Source of the DNA: an uncultured Tenacibaculum sp.
Lineage (GTDB): Bacteria > Bacteroidota > Bacteroidia > Flavobacteriales > Flavobacteriaceae
NCBI GenBank assembly: GCA_947492185.1
Contig: CANLMR010000001.1
Coordinates: forward strand, 124,001 to 188,000
Reading direction: 5' to 3'
DNA: 64,000 nt
The position numbers were made by a program, and so were the translations under genes. The notes below the pieces were generated by a model. It searched no databases, had not been told where the DNA came from, and saw only the letters and a list, made by a program, of their open reading frames with translations. Shown here piece after piece: positions 42,365-50,498 of the stretch (positions are counted from its first letter, which is position 1; each line of letters starts with the position of its first letter).

Positions 42365-42918
42365 TGATTAAACGCTTTCTCTTATTACTAATTTTCACAT
42401 CGCTTTATTCTTGCTTTCAATGCGATCATTACCTAACGAATCAAAAAGGATTGCGAAGTACCAAACTTTATAAAAAACATTTAAAAAATCGAATAGATCC
42501 CAATAGCGTAAACATTTTAACCAATAGTACTTATAAATCCATAAAATATAAGTATGATGAGGGAGCAAAAACTTTTTCAAAAATTACTGATACTTTAAAT
42601 CTTAAATCTGACTACTATTACAGATTTTATGAAAATGGTACGTATTATGGTTTTTCGGAAAAAAGAAACACAAAGTTGAATGAGGGTTCTTTTAATACAG
42701 AAAAAGGTAACATTGGTTTTTTAGTTAATCGAGGAAAAAGAAATTATCTAATGGATTATTCAACCATAAATTGTGGTTCTTTTTCTAAATGGGAATTCGA
42801 AATAAGAAAAGATACGCTTATTGTAAAACAAGGAAGTAATAAAGGGTGGCGAATGTTTTATTATTATGTAAAACATGATGTTCCAAGTGAGTTTTTAAAT
42901 CATGATACAAAATTGTGA
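42364..42918 (+). CDS. Hypothetical lipoprotein, 184 aa
   Basis: No family recognised. Lipoprotein signal (LLLIFTSLYSC, Cys about residue 17). The mature part begins FQCDHYLTNQKGLRS; a central YYYRFYENGTYYGFSEKR and EGSFNTEKGNIGFLVNRGKR are probably strands of a lipocalin-like or MORN-like beta domain. Its ATG overlaps the stop codon of the (pre-mutation) upstream frame, so it was translationally coupled to it; the internal TAA upstream may now reduce its expression. Envelope protein of unknown role. Confidence 0.6.
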   Translation: MIKRFLLLLIFTSLYSCFQCDHYLTNQKGLRSTKLYKKHLKNRIDPNSVNILTNSTYKSIKYKYDEGAKTFSKITDTLNLKSDYYYRFYENGTYYGFSEKRNTKLNEGSFNTEKGNIGFLVNRGKRNYLMDYSTINCGSFSKWEFEIRKDTLIVKQGSNKGWRMFYYYVKHDVPSEFLNHDTKL

Positions 42919-43036
42919 TACTTTTCAATTAATTATTTACTCTTTTATCTTTTTTCACAATTTTACAAAACCTAAAGATTATTATTAAATTCGCAAGCGA
43001 AAACCAATTGCTCAGTCAAAAAAATATAGCGGAAAA

Positions 43037-43732
43037 ATGATTAAAACAATCACTAAACTTATAATCTTAATAGTAGTTCTTGTAGCATCATCTTGTAAAA
43101 AAAATGCTGAAGTAACTGAGACAGAATTTAATGCAGTTCAACAAGTTTTAAATTTTTATAATGGAGAAGTTTTTAGATCTAAAGGCTTTGAAACAAAAGA
43201 TGGGGAAACAAAAAATTACTTTGGCCTTGAACTTAGTAAAAGCAAGTTAATAGAAGAAAACAAAACAAGAGTTAAGTCTCACGCTGGAAATATTGCCTAT
43301 TTATTTTACTCAAACTTAGAACACGAAAAATCAAATTACAATCAAGTTCGAGTAAAAATAATTCTAAAAGACGGAACAACTTCTGAATCTTCTTTTTCAT
43401 CTAATGAAATAGAAGAAATTGAAAATCTTATTCCAAAAATAGAAAAGGTTAACAAGTTAATTGAATCTAAAGATTATGATACTCTAACAAATTCATTCGA
43501 TAAATCTATTCCATTAGCCAAAAGTGTAATTGAAAAATTATTCATTGGATTAGAAAATAAGTACGGAGCAGTTAAAAAATCTGAATTTCAAGGTTTTTAT
43601 CCTAAAAATACTGATGACTTTGGAGAAGTAATTAAGGTTTACATTGCTCAAGTAAGACAAGGTGCAGCGTTATCTATGATTTTAATATTCAAAAAAACGA
43701 ATAAAGAGTTGATTTCTATTAAGTTTGAGTAA
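43037..43732 (+). CDS. Hypothetical lipoprotein, 231 aa
   Basis: No family recognised. Lipoprotein signal (LIVVLVASSC, Cys about residue 20). The first half (EFNAVQQVLNFYNGEVFRSK, YFGLELSKSKLIEENKTR) looks alpha-beta; the last ~80 residues (SIPLAKSVIEKLFIGLENKY, VYIAQVRQGAALSMILIFKK) form a likely separate alpha-beta domain. A TAAATTCG, one base off the -7 consensus, lies at 42986-42993. It belongs to the run of small envelope proteins; role unknown. Confidence 0.6.
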   Translation: MIKTITKLIILIVVLVASSCKKNAEVTETEFNAVQQVLNFYNGEVFRSKGFETKDGETKNYFGLELSKSKLIEENKTRVKSHAGNIAYLFYSNLEHEKSNYNQVRVKIILKDGTTSESSFSSNEIEEIENLIPKIEKVNKLIESKDYDTLTNSFDKSIPLAKSVIEKLFIGLENKYGAVKKSEFQGFYPKNTDDFGEVIKVYIAQVRQGAALSMILIFKKTNKELISIKFE

Positions 43733-43769
43733 AAGTTTTTTAAAGTTGATACTATATACTTACTAAAAA

Positions 43770-44474
43770 ATGAAATCTAAAATTTACTCAAATAAAATGC
43801 TTATTGGAACATCAGAATTGAAAATAACTGATGAACATATGGGTGTAGTTTCGGGTAAATTTATTCCAAATGAAAATTATGGAAAAGTTAGAAAAGCTAT
43901 CTGGGATTTTCATCGTTCAAATTCAAAGGATAAATTTCAAAAAATACATAACTTAAGAATAAATTGCCAGTTAGAAAATGAAGTTTTTTTATCTCCTTTA
44001 GGAGGTTTTCTAATAACCGATTTTAAAGGTTTGTCTGAAGATGAACTTCATTTTGAAGCTCCTGGTAATTACAGACATGTAATTGAAAACTTCTTTTTGT
44101 CAAATCCTCCTATAAATAGGATTTCAAAACCATGGGAGTATATAACAATTGAACAAAAAATAGACTATGAAAATGAATTGTTTAAAGAAATAGGAAAAGT
44201 AAAACCCAAAGGTATCTTAGCTTTTCTAAAAACAAAAAAACATAAATTAAGTGAATATAAATTTGATGCAATAGCAAAATCAAGTCACAATGATGATGTT
44301 TTATTTTCTCTGAATAAAACAGACGAGAATAAATTTGACTACGCTGTGATTCACTTAACATGGAAAGGTAAATTAGAATCTAATGATAATTATCCAAGAG
44401 TAGAGTTTTATGATAGCTTTAATCATTTTTTAAATTCACGTTTATTACAAGATAAAAGAGATTGGGGAAAATAA
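43770..44474 (+). CDS. Hypothetical cytoplasmic protein, 234 aa
   Basis: Not recognised. No signal peptide or membrane helix. Visible: N-terminal KIYSNKMLIGTSELKITDEH and VVSGKFIPNENYGKVRKAIW, probably beta; a lysine-rich middle (LAFLKTKKHKLSEYKFDAIA); and a C-terminal FDYAVIHLTWKGKLESNDNY with PRVEFYDSFNHFLNSRLLQD. The last part resembles the small immunity/SMI1-like or Imm-type domains seen in scattered accessory genes, but I cannot match it to a family and the resemblance is weak. 37 nt after the preceding lipoprotein. Confidence 0.55.
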   Translation: MKSKIYSNKMLIGTSELKITDEHMGVVSGKFIPNENYGKVRKAIWDFHRSNSKDKFQKIHNLRINCQLENEVFLSPLGGFLITDFKGLSEDELHFEAPGNYRHVIENFFLSNPPINRISKPWEYITIEQKIDYENELFKEIGKVKPKGILAFLKTKKHKLSEYKFDAIAKSSHNDDVLFSLNKTDENKFDYAVIHLTWKGKLESNDNYPRVEFYDSFNHFLNSRLLQDKRDWGK

Positions 44475-44584
44475 CATATCTGCTAGTAATTAAGATTAAT
44501 CTGATTATATCTTAAACAAAACTCACTCAATTTACTTAACTTTAAGTCCCAAGTTATGATCAATTAACTATAAATCAACTTAAA

Positions 44585-44962
44585 ATGGAGGTTACCGCTA
44601 AAAAAAATGAACAAGTTGCTAATATGATATTTGGTTCAATTTATCCGCACTACCTAAACAGAATAGTAAAAAATGGTAGAACTAAAGAAGAATTGAATCA
44701 AGTAATTGAATGGTTAACTGGTTTTGATGATGCAAAATTACAATCGCTTATTGATGAAAAAGTAACCTTCAGAATGTTTTTTGAACAAGCAACAATTCAT
44801 CCTAATGCTCATATGATTAAAGGAGTTATTTGTGGATATAGAATCGAAAATATTGCAGATGAGTTTGAAATTTACAGGAAATGTAGATATATGGATAAAT
44901 TGGTAGATGAATTGGCCAAAGGACGTAAAATGGAAAAAATTATGCGTCAGGAAAAGAAATAA
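44585..44962 (+). CDS. DUF2200 family protein
   Basis: A 125-residue protein matching DUF2200: VANMIFGSIYPHYLNRIVKN, GRTKEELNQVIEWLTGF, FRMFFEQATIHPNAHMIKGV and CGYRIENIADEFEIYRKCRY. Usually annotated hypothetical, sporadic in bacteria and often near other stress-type small proteins, as here (AraC, SRPBCC, DUF4287 follow). Cytoplasmic, mostly helical. Function unknown. Confidence 0.85.
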   Translation: MEVTAKKNEQVANMIFGSIYPHYLNRIVKNGRTKEELNQVIEWLTGFDDAKLQSLIDEKVTFRMFFEQATIHPNAHMIKGVICGYRIENIADEFEIYRKCRYMDKLVDELAKGRKMEKIMRQEKK

Positions 44963-44989
44963 TAATCACTTATATTAAAAGGGCTCTAC

Positions 44990-45820
44990 TTGATATTTGA
45001 AACTCACATAGTAAAAGAAACTCTTAGCGAGTATATAGAATCCATATTTCATTTTAAAGGATTTAAACCCGATCATTCTATAGAAAGAGTAGTTCCTACC
45101 GGACATATTTTTATCATTTTTGAATTAGATGGTTTTCAAAGACATACATATGATAATGAAAGCTTAAAACCAAATGGTAACTTTTCTAAAGTTTGGATTT
45201 CTGGAATGCATAAAAATTACCTTTCCATTTCTGCCCATCAAGACTCTGAAATGTTGGTTGTTCAATTTAAAACCAATGGTGCTTATCCTTTTTTAAAAAT
45301 TCCAATTAGTGAAATAAACAATAAAGTAATTTCTGCTGAAGAAATTCTTGGTGACGAGATTTTAGACTTAAGAAATCAGATTTTAGAAAGTGAAAAAAGT
45401 GTTGAAAAATTCAAAAAAGTTGAAAACTGGGTTTTACAATTATTTGATGATAAAAAAACTGCTCCAAAAGAAATTACTGACATATTAGATCAAATTCAAA
45501 CAAAACCAATATCTGAAAGTAAAGAAATCATTACTTCCTATTCTAATTCTCAAAAACACCTTATACATCAGTTTAAAAAATACTTCGGTTTAACACCTAA
45601 AGTATTTCATCGAATTTTCAGATTTAATGAAATACTCAAACAAATTCAGAATAATAATACTTTAAAATGGACTGATATTGCTTACGAATTTGGCTATTCA
45701 GATCAATCTCATTTTATAAAAGAATTTAAAGAATTCTCCGGCTTTAATCCACAAGAATATATAAAATCCGATTATCATAAAGACGAACCTAATTTCTTTC
45801 CCTTAGATCGAAAAGGTTAA
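44990..45820 (+). CDS. AraC family regulator with DUF6597-like sensor domain
   Basis: A 276-residue transcription factor. N-terminal sensor: FETHIVKETLSEYIESIFHF, SIERVVPTGHIFIIFELDGF and the HQDSEMLVVQFKTNGAYPFL stretch, the pattern of the DUF6597-type sensor. C-terminal AraC helix-turn-helix pair: SNSQKHLIHQFKKYFGLTPK and WTDIAYEFGYSDQSHFIKEF with the closing FSGFNPQEY. No ATG is near; TTG 44990 places MIFETH at the start as in relatives. SRPBCC and DUF4287 genes follow and are its likely targets. Confidence 0.88.
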   Translation: MIFETHIVKETLSEYIESIFHFKGFKPDHSIERVVPTGHIFIIFELDGFQRHTYDNESLKPNGNFSKVWISGMHKNYLSISAHQDSEMLVVQFKTNGAYPFLKIPISEINNKVISAEEILGDEILDLRNQILESEKSVEKFKKVENWVLQLFDDKKTAPKEITDILDQIQTKPISESKEIITSYSNSQKHLIHQFKKYFGLTPKVFHRIFRFNEILKQIQNNNTLKWTDIAYEFGYSDQSHFIKEFKEFSGFNPQEYIKSDYHKDEPNFFPLDRKG

Positions 45821-45880
45821 TTTTTTACTATCATATCACTTCTTTACACTTTTAATTTGTGGTTCATCAATATCATAAAT

Positions 45881-46453
45881 ATGAGAAGATTTATCATTTT
45901 ATTTTTCTGTATATCATTTTCGTCCTTTTCTCAAAACACTACTAAAAAAAGAGTCGTTTCTGTTATAGATTCTTCTGAAGTTAACAATATGGTTTTAAAA
46001 CAAACTTTTATTGTTAATGTACCATTAGATTCAGCTTGGAAAGCCTATACAACAAAAAAAGGTTGGGAAAGTTGGGCTACTTCAATTGCTGAAATTGATT
46101 TTAAAATAAACGGAGTTATCAAAACAAATTATAATAAAAATGGTAAAATAGGAGATGAATCTACGATTACACTACACATCAAAAACTATATTCCGAAAAA
46201 AATGATTACGCTTCAAGCTGAACTTTCAAAGCACTTTCCTAAATTTATGAAAGAAGACGAAAAGGATTTATATAATACTATACTTTTTGAAGAAGTGAAT
46301 TCAACTCAAACGAAAATCACATCTTACGGAATTGGCTATAAACACAATGAAAAATATATGTCGTTGATGAAATTTTTTATTGAAGGAAATGAAAAATCTT
46401 ATCTAAATTTAATCACCTATCTTGAAACAGGAAAACCTAGCTTAAAATACTAA
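45881..46453 (+). CDS. Secreted SRPBCC (START/AHSA1-like) domain protein
   Basis: A 190-residue protein with signal peptide (FIILFFCISFSSFSQ) and an AHSA1-type SRPBCC domain: KQTFIVNVPLDSAWKAYTTK, WESWATSIAEIDFKINGVIK, and TKITSYGIGYKHNEKYMSLM. SRPBCC proteins bind hydrophobic ligands in a deep cavity; export to the periplasm is less usual for this family. ATG 45881 is chosen so the hydrophobic leader is at the N-terminus. It lies 60 nt after the AraC gene and 3 nt before the DUF4287 gene. Confidence 0.8.
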   Translation: MRRFIILFFCISFSSFSQNTTKKRVVSVIDSSEVNNMVLKQTFIVNVPLDSAWKAYTTKKGWESWATSIAEIDFKINGVIKTNYNKNGKIGDESTITLHIKNYIPKKMITLQAELSKHFPKFMKEDEKDLYNTILFEEVNSTQTKITSYGIGYKHNEKYMSLMKFFIEGNEKSYLNLITYLETGKPSLKY

Positions 46454-46456
46454 ACT

Positions 46457-46999
46457 ATGGACAAAGCATTACAAACTATGATTAACAATATGCCTGAAAA
46501 AACAGGTAAGTCGTTAAACGAATGGAAAGCAATTTTAAAAGAAAAAGCATTTGCAAAACATTCAGAAGGTGTGAAATTTTTAAAAACCGAACACAATGTT
46601 ACTCATGGTTTTGCGAATACCATTGTTACCTTATCTAAAGAAGAGAATAATGCTCCTGATGATTTAGTGAGTAATCAATATAAAGGAAAAGAAGTACTTT
46701 TTCCTATTTATGAAAAACTTATTGAATTTGTAAAAACACTTGGTGACGACGTTACTATCACTCCAAAAAAAGGAAGTGTTAGTATTATTCGAAAAAGACA
46801 GTTTATTCTTATAAAACCTGCTACCAAAACGAGAATAGATTTAGGTTTTAAATTAAAAGACAAACCCACTACAGAACGATTAGAAAATTCTGGTCCGTTC
46901 GGAACCATGTGTACACACAGAGTAAAACTATCTGAAGTTTCACAAATAGATGATGAGTTAAAAAATTGGATTACTGAAGCCTATTCTAAATCCGTTTAA
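46457..46999 (+). CDS. DUF4287 + DUF5655 protein
   Basis: A 180-residue protein with two recognisable parts: DUF4287 (about 1-70: MINNMPEKTGKSLNEWKAIL, TEHNVTHGFANTIVTLS) and DUF5655 (about 75-178: VLFPIYEKLIEFVKTLGDDV, PATKTRIDLGFKLKD, CTHRVKLSEVSQIDDELKNW). DUF5655 occurs alone or with DUF4287 as a putative DNA- or ligand-binding module. Cytoplasmic. Starts 3 nt after the SRPBCC gene, so they are co-transcribed. Function unknown. Confidence 0.88.
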   Translation: MDKALQTMINNMPEKTGKSLNEWKAILKEKAFAKHSEGVKFLKTEHNVTHGFANTIVTLSKEENNAPDDLVSNQYKGKEVLFPIYEKLIEFVKTLGDDVTITPKKGSVSIIRKRQFILIKPATKTRIDLGFKLKDKPTTERLENSGPFGTMCTHRVKLSEVSQIDDELKNWITEAYSKSV

Positions 47000-47055
47000 A
47001 GCTTCAAATAATGATTGGGGTGATATAAAAAAGTTAAAAACGAGGTTAGATATAG

Positions 47056-47769
47056 ATGAGTTTTACAATTCATATAAAACATCTTTTGTTGTTAATTATT
47101 GCTTTCATACTTTTTACTGTTATTGGAACAGTAAGTCATGAATACGGGCACATTATTGTAGCTAAATCTCTAGGTTATGAAACCGCACTTCATTATGCAA
47201 GTATGAATTTTGATAGGCAACAAGCCAACAATGAAATTCAAGAAATTTATAAGCACTACAAGGAGGAAATTGAAAACAATATTGAGTTTGAGAAAAAAGC
47301 TATTTATGAAAGTAAACTTCAAACGCTAAATTATCATAGTCTTTTGGTTAGGATAGGTGGTCCTTTACAAACAATACTAACTGGAATTATTGGATTGTTA
47401 ATTCTATATTTTAGAAGAAATAAAATTAAAAAAAATGGCTTCCTTTTTCTAGATTGGATTGCTGTATTTCTTTCTTTATTTTGGTTAAGACAAGTTTTTA
47501 ATCTAACCATGTCTATCGCAAATGAAATAATTTCCTCTAATGGAAAATGGTTTGGTGGTGATGAATATTTTATTTCAAAAGGTTTAAATCTATGGGTAGG
47601 AACTGTTTCAACATTATTGGGGATTGTTGGTTTTCTTATTTGCTGTTATATTACTTTTAAAGTTGTTCCTAAAACGTTACGGTTTACTTTTATTTTAAGT
47701 GGGTTTATAGGTGGAGTCTTAGGATTTATTTTATGGATGAATTTTATTGGACCATTTGTATTACCTTAA
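47056..47769 (+). CDS. Membrane HEXXH protein, divergent M50-like
   Basis: A 237-residue polytopic membrane protein with about five or six helices. The first helix carries the zinc-protease motif in VSHEYGHIIVAKSLGY (HEYGH, about residue 28), as in site-2 proteases. The usual second M50 motif (NxxPxxxLDG) is not found; WFGGDEYFISKGL (about residue 160) may supply the third ligand. A charged, helical loop (about 60-95, EIYKHYKEEIENNIEFEKKA) lies between helices. Could be an intramembrane protease or a non-catalytic relative. No partner gene is evident. Confidence 0.6.
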   Translation: MSFTIHIKHLLLLIIAFILFTVIGTVSHEYGHIIVAKSLGYETALHYASMNFDRQQANNEIQEIYKHYKEEIENNIEFEKKAIYESKLQTLNYHSLLVRIGGPLQTILTGIIGLLILYFRRNKIKKNGFLFLDWIAVFLSLFWLRQVFNLTMSIANEIISSNGKWFGGDEYFISKGLNLWVGTVSTLLGIVGFLICCYITFKVVPKTLRFTFILSGFIGGVLGFILWMNFIGPFVLP

Positions 47770-47806
47770 AAAAATTACCTTAAATTGCCTTCTTTCATTT
47801 AATAAA

Positions 47807-48151
47807 ATGGTAAAATATATAAAATACTTACTCTCTTTACTACTTGTTTTTGGACAAGCTGGTGGTGAGTATTCTATATATTCTGAATTAAATCCTACTT
47901 CTTACCATCAAGTTTCTTTTATCACTAGGAGAAATTTACGAATCAAAACTTCCTTTTATTCAGATAAAGAAGCTACCAAAACAAATACAAAAACTTCTCT
48001 TTTAAAAGATTTTTCATTCGTTTCTATTCAATTTAGCAAACACAGTAGAATCTTAGTAAAATTATATGTTGAGCTTTTCGAAACTTTTAAAACTATTTTT
48101 TCTCAACAACTCTTCATAACTTCTAAAGTTACCTCAAGTAACCTAATATAA
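47807..48151 (+). CDS. Hypothetical secreted protein, 114 aa
   Basis: Not recognised. ATG 47807 gives a signal-peptide-like start (IKYLLSLLLVFGQAGGEYSI). The remainder is rich in Ser, Thr and Lys (TKTNTKTSLLKDFSFVSIQF) and ends with an amphipathic segment. The nucleotide frame is open well upstream of the ATG, overlapping the preceding gene's end, but those codons look non-coding. Moderate evidence that it is a gene: length in an AT-rich genome plus a leader sequence. Confidence 0.4.
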   Translation: MVKYIKYLLSLLLVFGQAGGEYSIYSELNPTSYHQVSFITRRNLRIKTSFYSDKEATKTNTKTSLLKDFSFVSIQFSKHSRILVKLYVELFETFKTIFSQQLFITSKVTSSNLI

Positions 48152-48246
48152 AGTTTATACATAACATTAATGATGGACAATGTCCAAAATGTTTTTGCAT
48201 ACCTCGCAAAAGCAAAATCTTATGTTTAATTATTTATAAGTATACC

Positions 48247-48429
48247 ATGTATAAACACAAACAAAAAACTCGTGTAAAAAAGTCAAATCGTAAAAAACCT
48301 TGGTTAAAAAGAAAGTTACTATATATCATCACAGCATTTATGTTAGGAATGTCGAATGCAATGTATGATGAAAATAAAATGATTACCGGAAATCAAGATT
48401 ATATTGAACAAGAGCAAAAAAAGGACTAG
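48247..48429 (+). CDS. Small membrane-anchored basic protein, 60 aa
   Basis: Strongly basic N-terminus (KHKQKTRVKKSNRKKPWLKR), one short hydrophobic segment (LLYIITAFMLGMSNAMY) and an acidic tail (QDYIEQEQKKD). The charge layout suggests a single membrane pass with the N-terminus in the cytoplasm. I recall similar tiny proteins in flavobacteria, all hypothetical. It ends 52 nt before the GNAT gene. The preceding 95 nt contain a GGACA-A-TGTCC palindrome and a TTTTGC/GCAAAA hairpin. Confidence 0.5.
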   Translation: MYKHKQKTRVKKSNRKKPWLKRKLLYIITAFMLGMSNAMYDENKMITGNQDYIEQEQKKD

Positions 48430-48481
48430 TAATTTCAAGAAAATTGATGATATTGTGGTTGAAAAACTAATCAACCTTACT

Positions 48482-49024
48482 ATGAATATCCATATAGAAA
48501 CAGAACGATTGATTATTCGTGATTTAGAAGAATTTGATGTAGATGGAATGTTTGCTTTAGATTCAAATCCTGAAGTACATAAATTCTTAGGCAATAGACC
48601 TATTTCAACAAAAGATGAAGCAGAAAAAGTAATAGCCAATATTCGACAACAATATATTGATAATGGTATTGGACGTTGGGCAATTGTAGATAAAAAATCT
48701 AATGATTTTGTTGGTTGGGCTGGATTAAAGTTTGAAACAGGCCTTCGAAAAGAGTTTAATTATTACGATTTAGGTTATCGATTACGAAAAGAATATTGGG
48801 GAAAAGGAATTGCCACAGAAACAGCTGTAGCCTCTTTAAAATATGGCTTCGAAAAAATGAATTTAAAAGAAATTGGTGCTGCCGCAGATGTTGATCATAT
48901 TGCCTCAAATAAAATTTTACAAAGAGTTGGATTAAAACTCATTGAAATTTTTGAATACGACAATACACTTAATAATTGGTATAATTTAACTAAAGAAGAA
49001 TGGTTATCTTTTAAGATAAATTAA
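48482..49024 (+). CDS. GNAT family N-acetyltransferase (RimJ/RimL-like)
   Basis: A 180-residue acetyltransferase using acetyl-CoA. ATG 48482 gives the typical start NIHIETERLIIRDLEEFDVD; upstream codons overlap the small basic gene and look non-coding. Further signatures: VGWAGLKFETG, YDLGYRLRKEYWGKGIATET (the Q/RxxGxG/A-type CoA-binding loop), and AAADVDHIASNKILQRVGLK (Asn and the family's N-x-x-S/L-x-K/R-V motif). RimJ/L-type enzymes modify protein N-termini or small amines; the substrate is unknown. Confidence 0.92.
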   Translation: MNIHIETERLIIRDLEEFDVDGMFALDSNPEVHKFLGNRPISTKDEAEKVIANIRQQYIDNGIGRWAIVDKKSNDFVGWAGLKFETGLRKEFNYYDLGYRLRKEYWGKGIATETAVASLKYGFEKMNLKEIGAAADVDHIASNKILQRVGLKLIEIFEYDNTLNNWYNLTKEEWLSFKIN

Positions 49025-49040
49025 TAATAATATTTAATTA

Positions 49041-49778
49041 ATGAGCAGTGAAAATGAACTAGTAAAATGTACAAAATGCGAAGTGATAATTTCACAAAAA
49101 TTTTGTCCAAATTGTGGAAATCCAAGAGAACTACAAAGAATTAATTGGCAATACGTTCTTTCTGAATTTAGTAATGTTTTTAATTTAGAAAAAGGAATTT
49201 TTTATACCTTAAAAGAAGTTATTTTAAGACCAGGTTCAGCTGTTAAAAAATTTCTGTTTGAAGATAGAAAAAGGTTTGTAAAGCCTATGGTATTTATAAT
49301 ACTATGCTCAATTTTTTTCACTTTTATTAAACATACCTTTAATTTTGATAGTCCTAATATTCTAACCAATTCATATAATTGGCAAAAAAGCACGCTAGGT
49401 AATATTATTTTCGTAATTCTTGATAATACTGGTTATTCTACTATAGTAATGGCCTTTTTTATTGCTTTATGGATTAAAGTTTTTTTCAGAAAAGCGGACT
49501 ATAACTATTATGAAATTTATACCCTGCTTTGTTATGTTATGGGTATAGCTATTTTGATAAACGGTATCTTCGGTATTCTTGAAGATGTATTTAATTTTCC
49601 CGTTTTTCAGGTTGGAGTAAATTTAGGTTTGATATATATATCCTGGGGAATTGCACGATTCTTTGATAAGAATAAAATAGTTAATTATTTCAAAGGAATT
49701 ATTAGTGTTGTCTTAGGCATGATAGTATTTATTGCTTTCATTGGAGGAATCAAAAGACTTATAGAATGGTATATTTAG
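49041..49778 (+). CDS. DUF3667 membrane protein with zinc ribbon
   Basis: A 245-residue DUF3667 protein. N-terminal zinc ribbon CTKCEVIISQKFCPNCGNPR (Cys pairs at about residues 10/13 and 22/25) is followed by NWQYVLSEFSNVFNLEKGIF and TLKEVILRPGSAVKKFLFED, the core of the family, and then about five membrane helices (PMVFIILCSIFFTF, TIVMAFFIALWIKVFF, LLCYVMGIAILINGIFGIL, and two more). Inner membrane; widespread in Bacteroidetes with no established function. Starts 16 nt after the GNAT stop. Confidence 0.9.
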   Translation: MSSENELVKCTKCEVIISQKFCPNCGNPRELQRINWQYVLSEFSNVFNLEKGIFYTLKEVILRPGSAVKKFLFEDRKRFVKPMVFIILCSIFFTFIKHTFNFDSPNILTNSYNWQKSTLGNIIFVILDNTGYSTIVMAFFIALWIKVFFRKADYNYYEIYTLLCYVMGIAILINGIFGILEDVFNFPVFQVGVNLGLIYISWGIARFFDKNKIVNYFKGIISVVLGMIVFIAFIGGIKRLIEWYI

Positions 49779-49801
49779 AAAAAATAGCCTTTACAAATAA
49801 T

Positions 49802-50485
49802 TTACTTACTTCTTTTAATTTCTACTTTTTCCATGATTTTATCAATTTTTTCTTTAGGAACAAAGCCTTTTAACATCATTAAGGCACCAAAGGCAATCAA
49901 TACAACTCCCATTCCGCGTTTTACTCTATAAATAACTAATGGGGTTAGTTTGTTACGAAGTTGTTTTGCTAATAAAATTTTTATGATGTCTGTAGCAAAG
50001 TAACCTATTATTACTAAGGTAAAATACCAAAAAATTGATGCTGGATTCATATTTAAACTAGGTCCAACAACAACCATAATACCTAACCATCCTGCTAAAA
50101 CTCCAATATTGATAAAGTTTAAAAAAAATCCGTGAAGAAATAATTTGAAATAGTTATTACTTTTTGGAACATCTATTTTAGATTGATCCAACTCTTTTTT
50201 ATTGTTTTTATCTAAATAGGTAATTAATCCATAGATGATTAAAACTAATCCTCCAATAAAAAATAATCGAGGATCGTCTTTAATTTTTTCCAATAAATTT
50301 CTACTTCCATAATAAGCAATACTAATAAAAACAATATCCCCTAAAATAACACCTACGTCAAAAGCCATAGCCGCTCTAAAACCTTTAAGAACACTGGTTT
50401 TCAATAACATAAAGAATACTGGGCCAATCATGAATGACATGAAAAGGCCAACTAAAAATGCATCTTTATAATCTAGTAAACTCAT
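49802..50485 (-). CDS. LysE family translocator
   Basis: A 227-residue exporter with six membrane helices of the LysE/RhtB amino-acid-efflux group: FLVGLFMSFMIGPVFFMLLK, GFRAAMAFDVGVILGDIVFI (the typical G-x-x-x-G/D pair), FFIGGLVLIIYGLITYLD, GFFLNFINIGVLAGWLGIM. Substrate is unknown; relatives export amino acids or other small metabolites. It lies 13 nt downstream of the PaaE-like reductase gene, so probably in one transcript. Confidence 0.88.
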   Translation of the reverse strand: MSLLDYKDAFLVGLFMSFMIGPVFFMLLKTSVLKGFRAAMAFDVGVILGDIVFISIAYYGSRNLLEKIKDDPRLFFIGGLVLIIYGLITYLDKNNKKELDQSKIDVPKSNNYFKLFLHGFFLNFINIGVLAGWLGIMVVVGPSLNMNPASIFWYFTLVIIGYFATDIIKILLAKQLRNKLTPLVIYRVKRGMGVVLIAFGALMMLKGFVPKEKIDKIMEKVEIKRSK

Positions 50486-50498
50486 AATTTATAGCAAT

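Noticed and set aside
48170..48229. 19-codon frame upstream of the 60-aa gene
   Set aside because: Too short and overlaps a palindrome and hairpin; no supporting signal.
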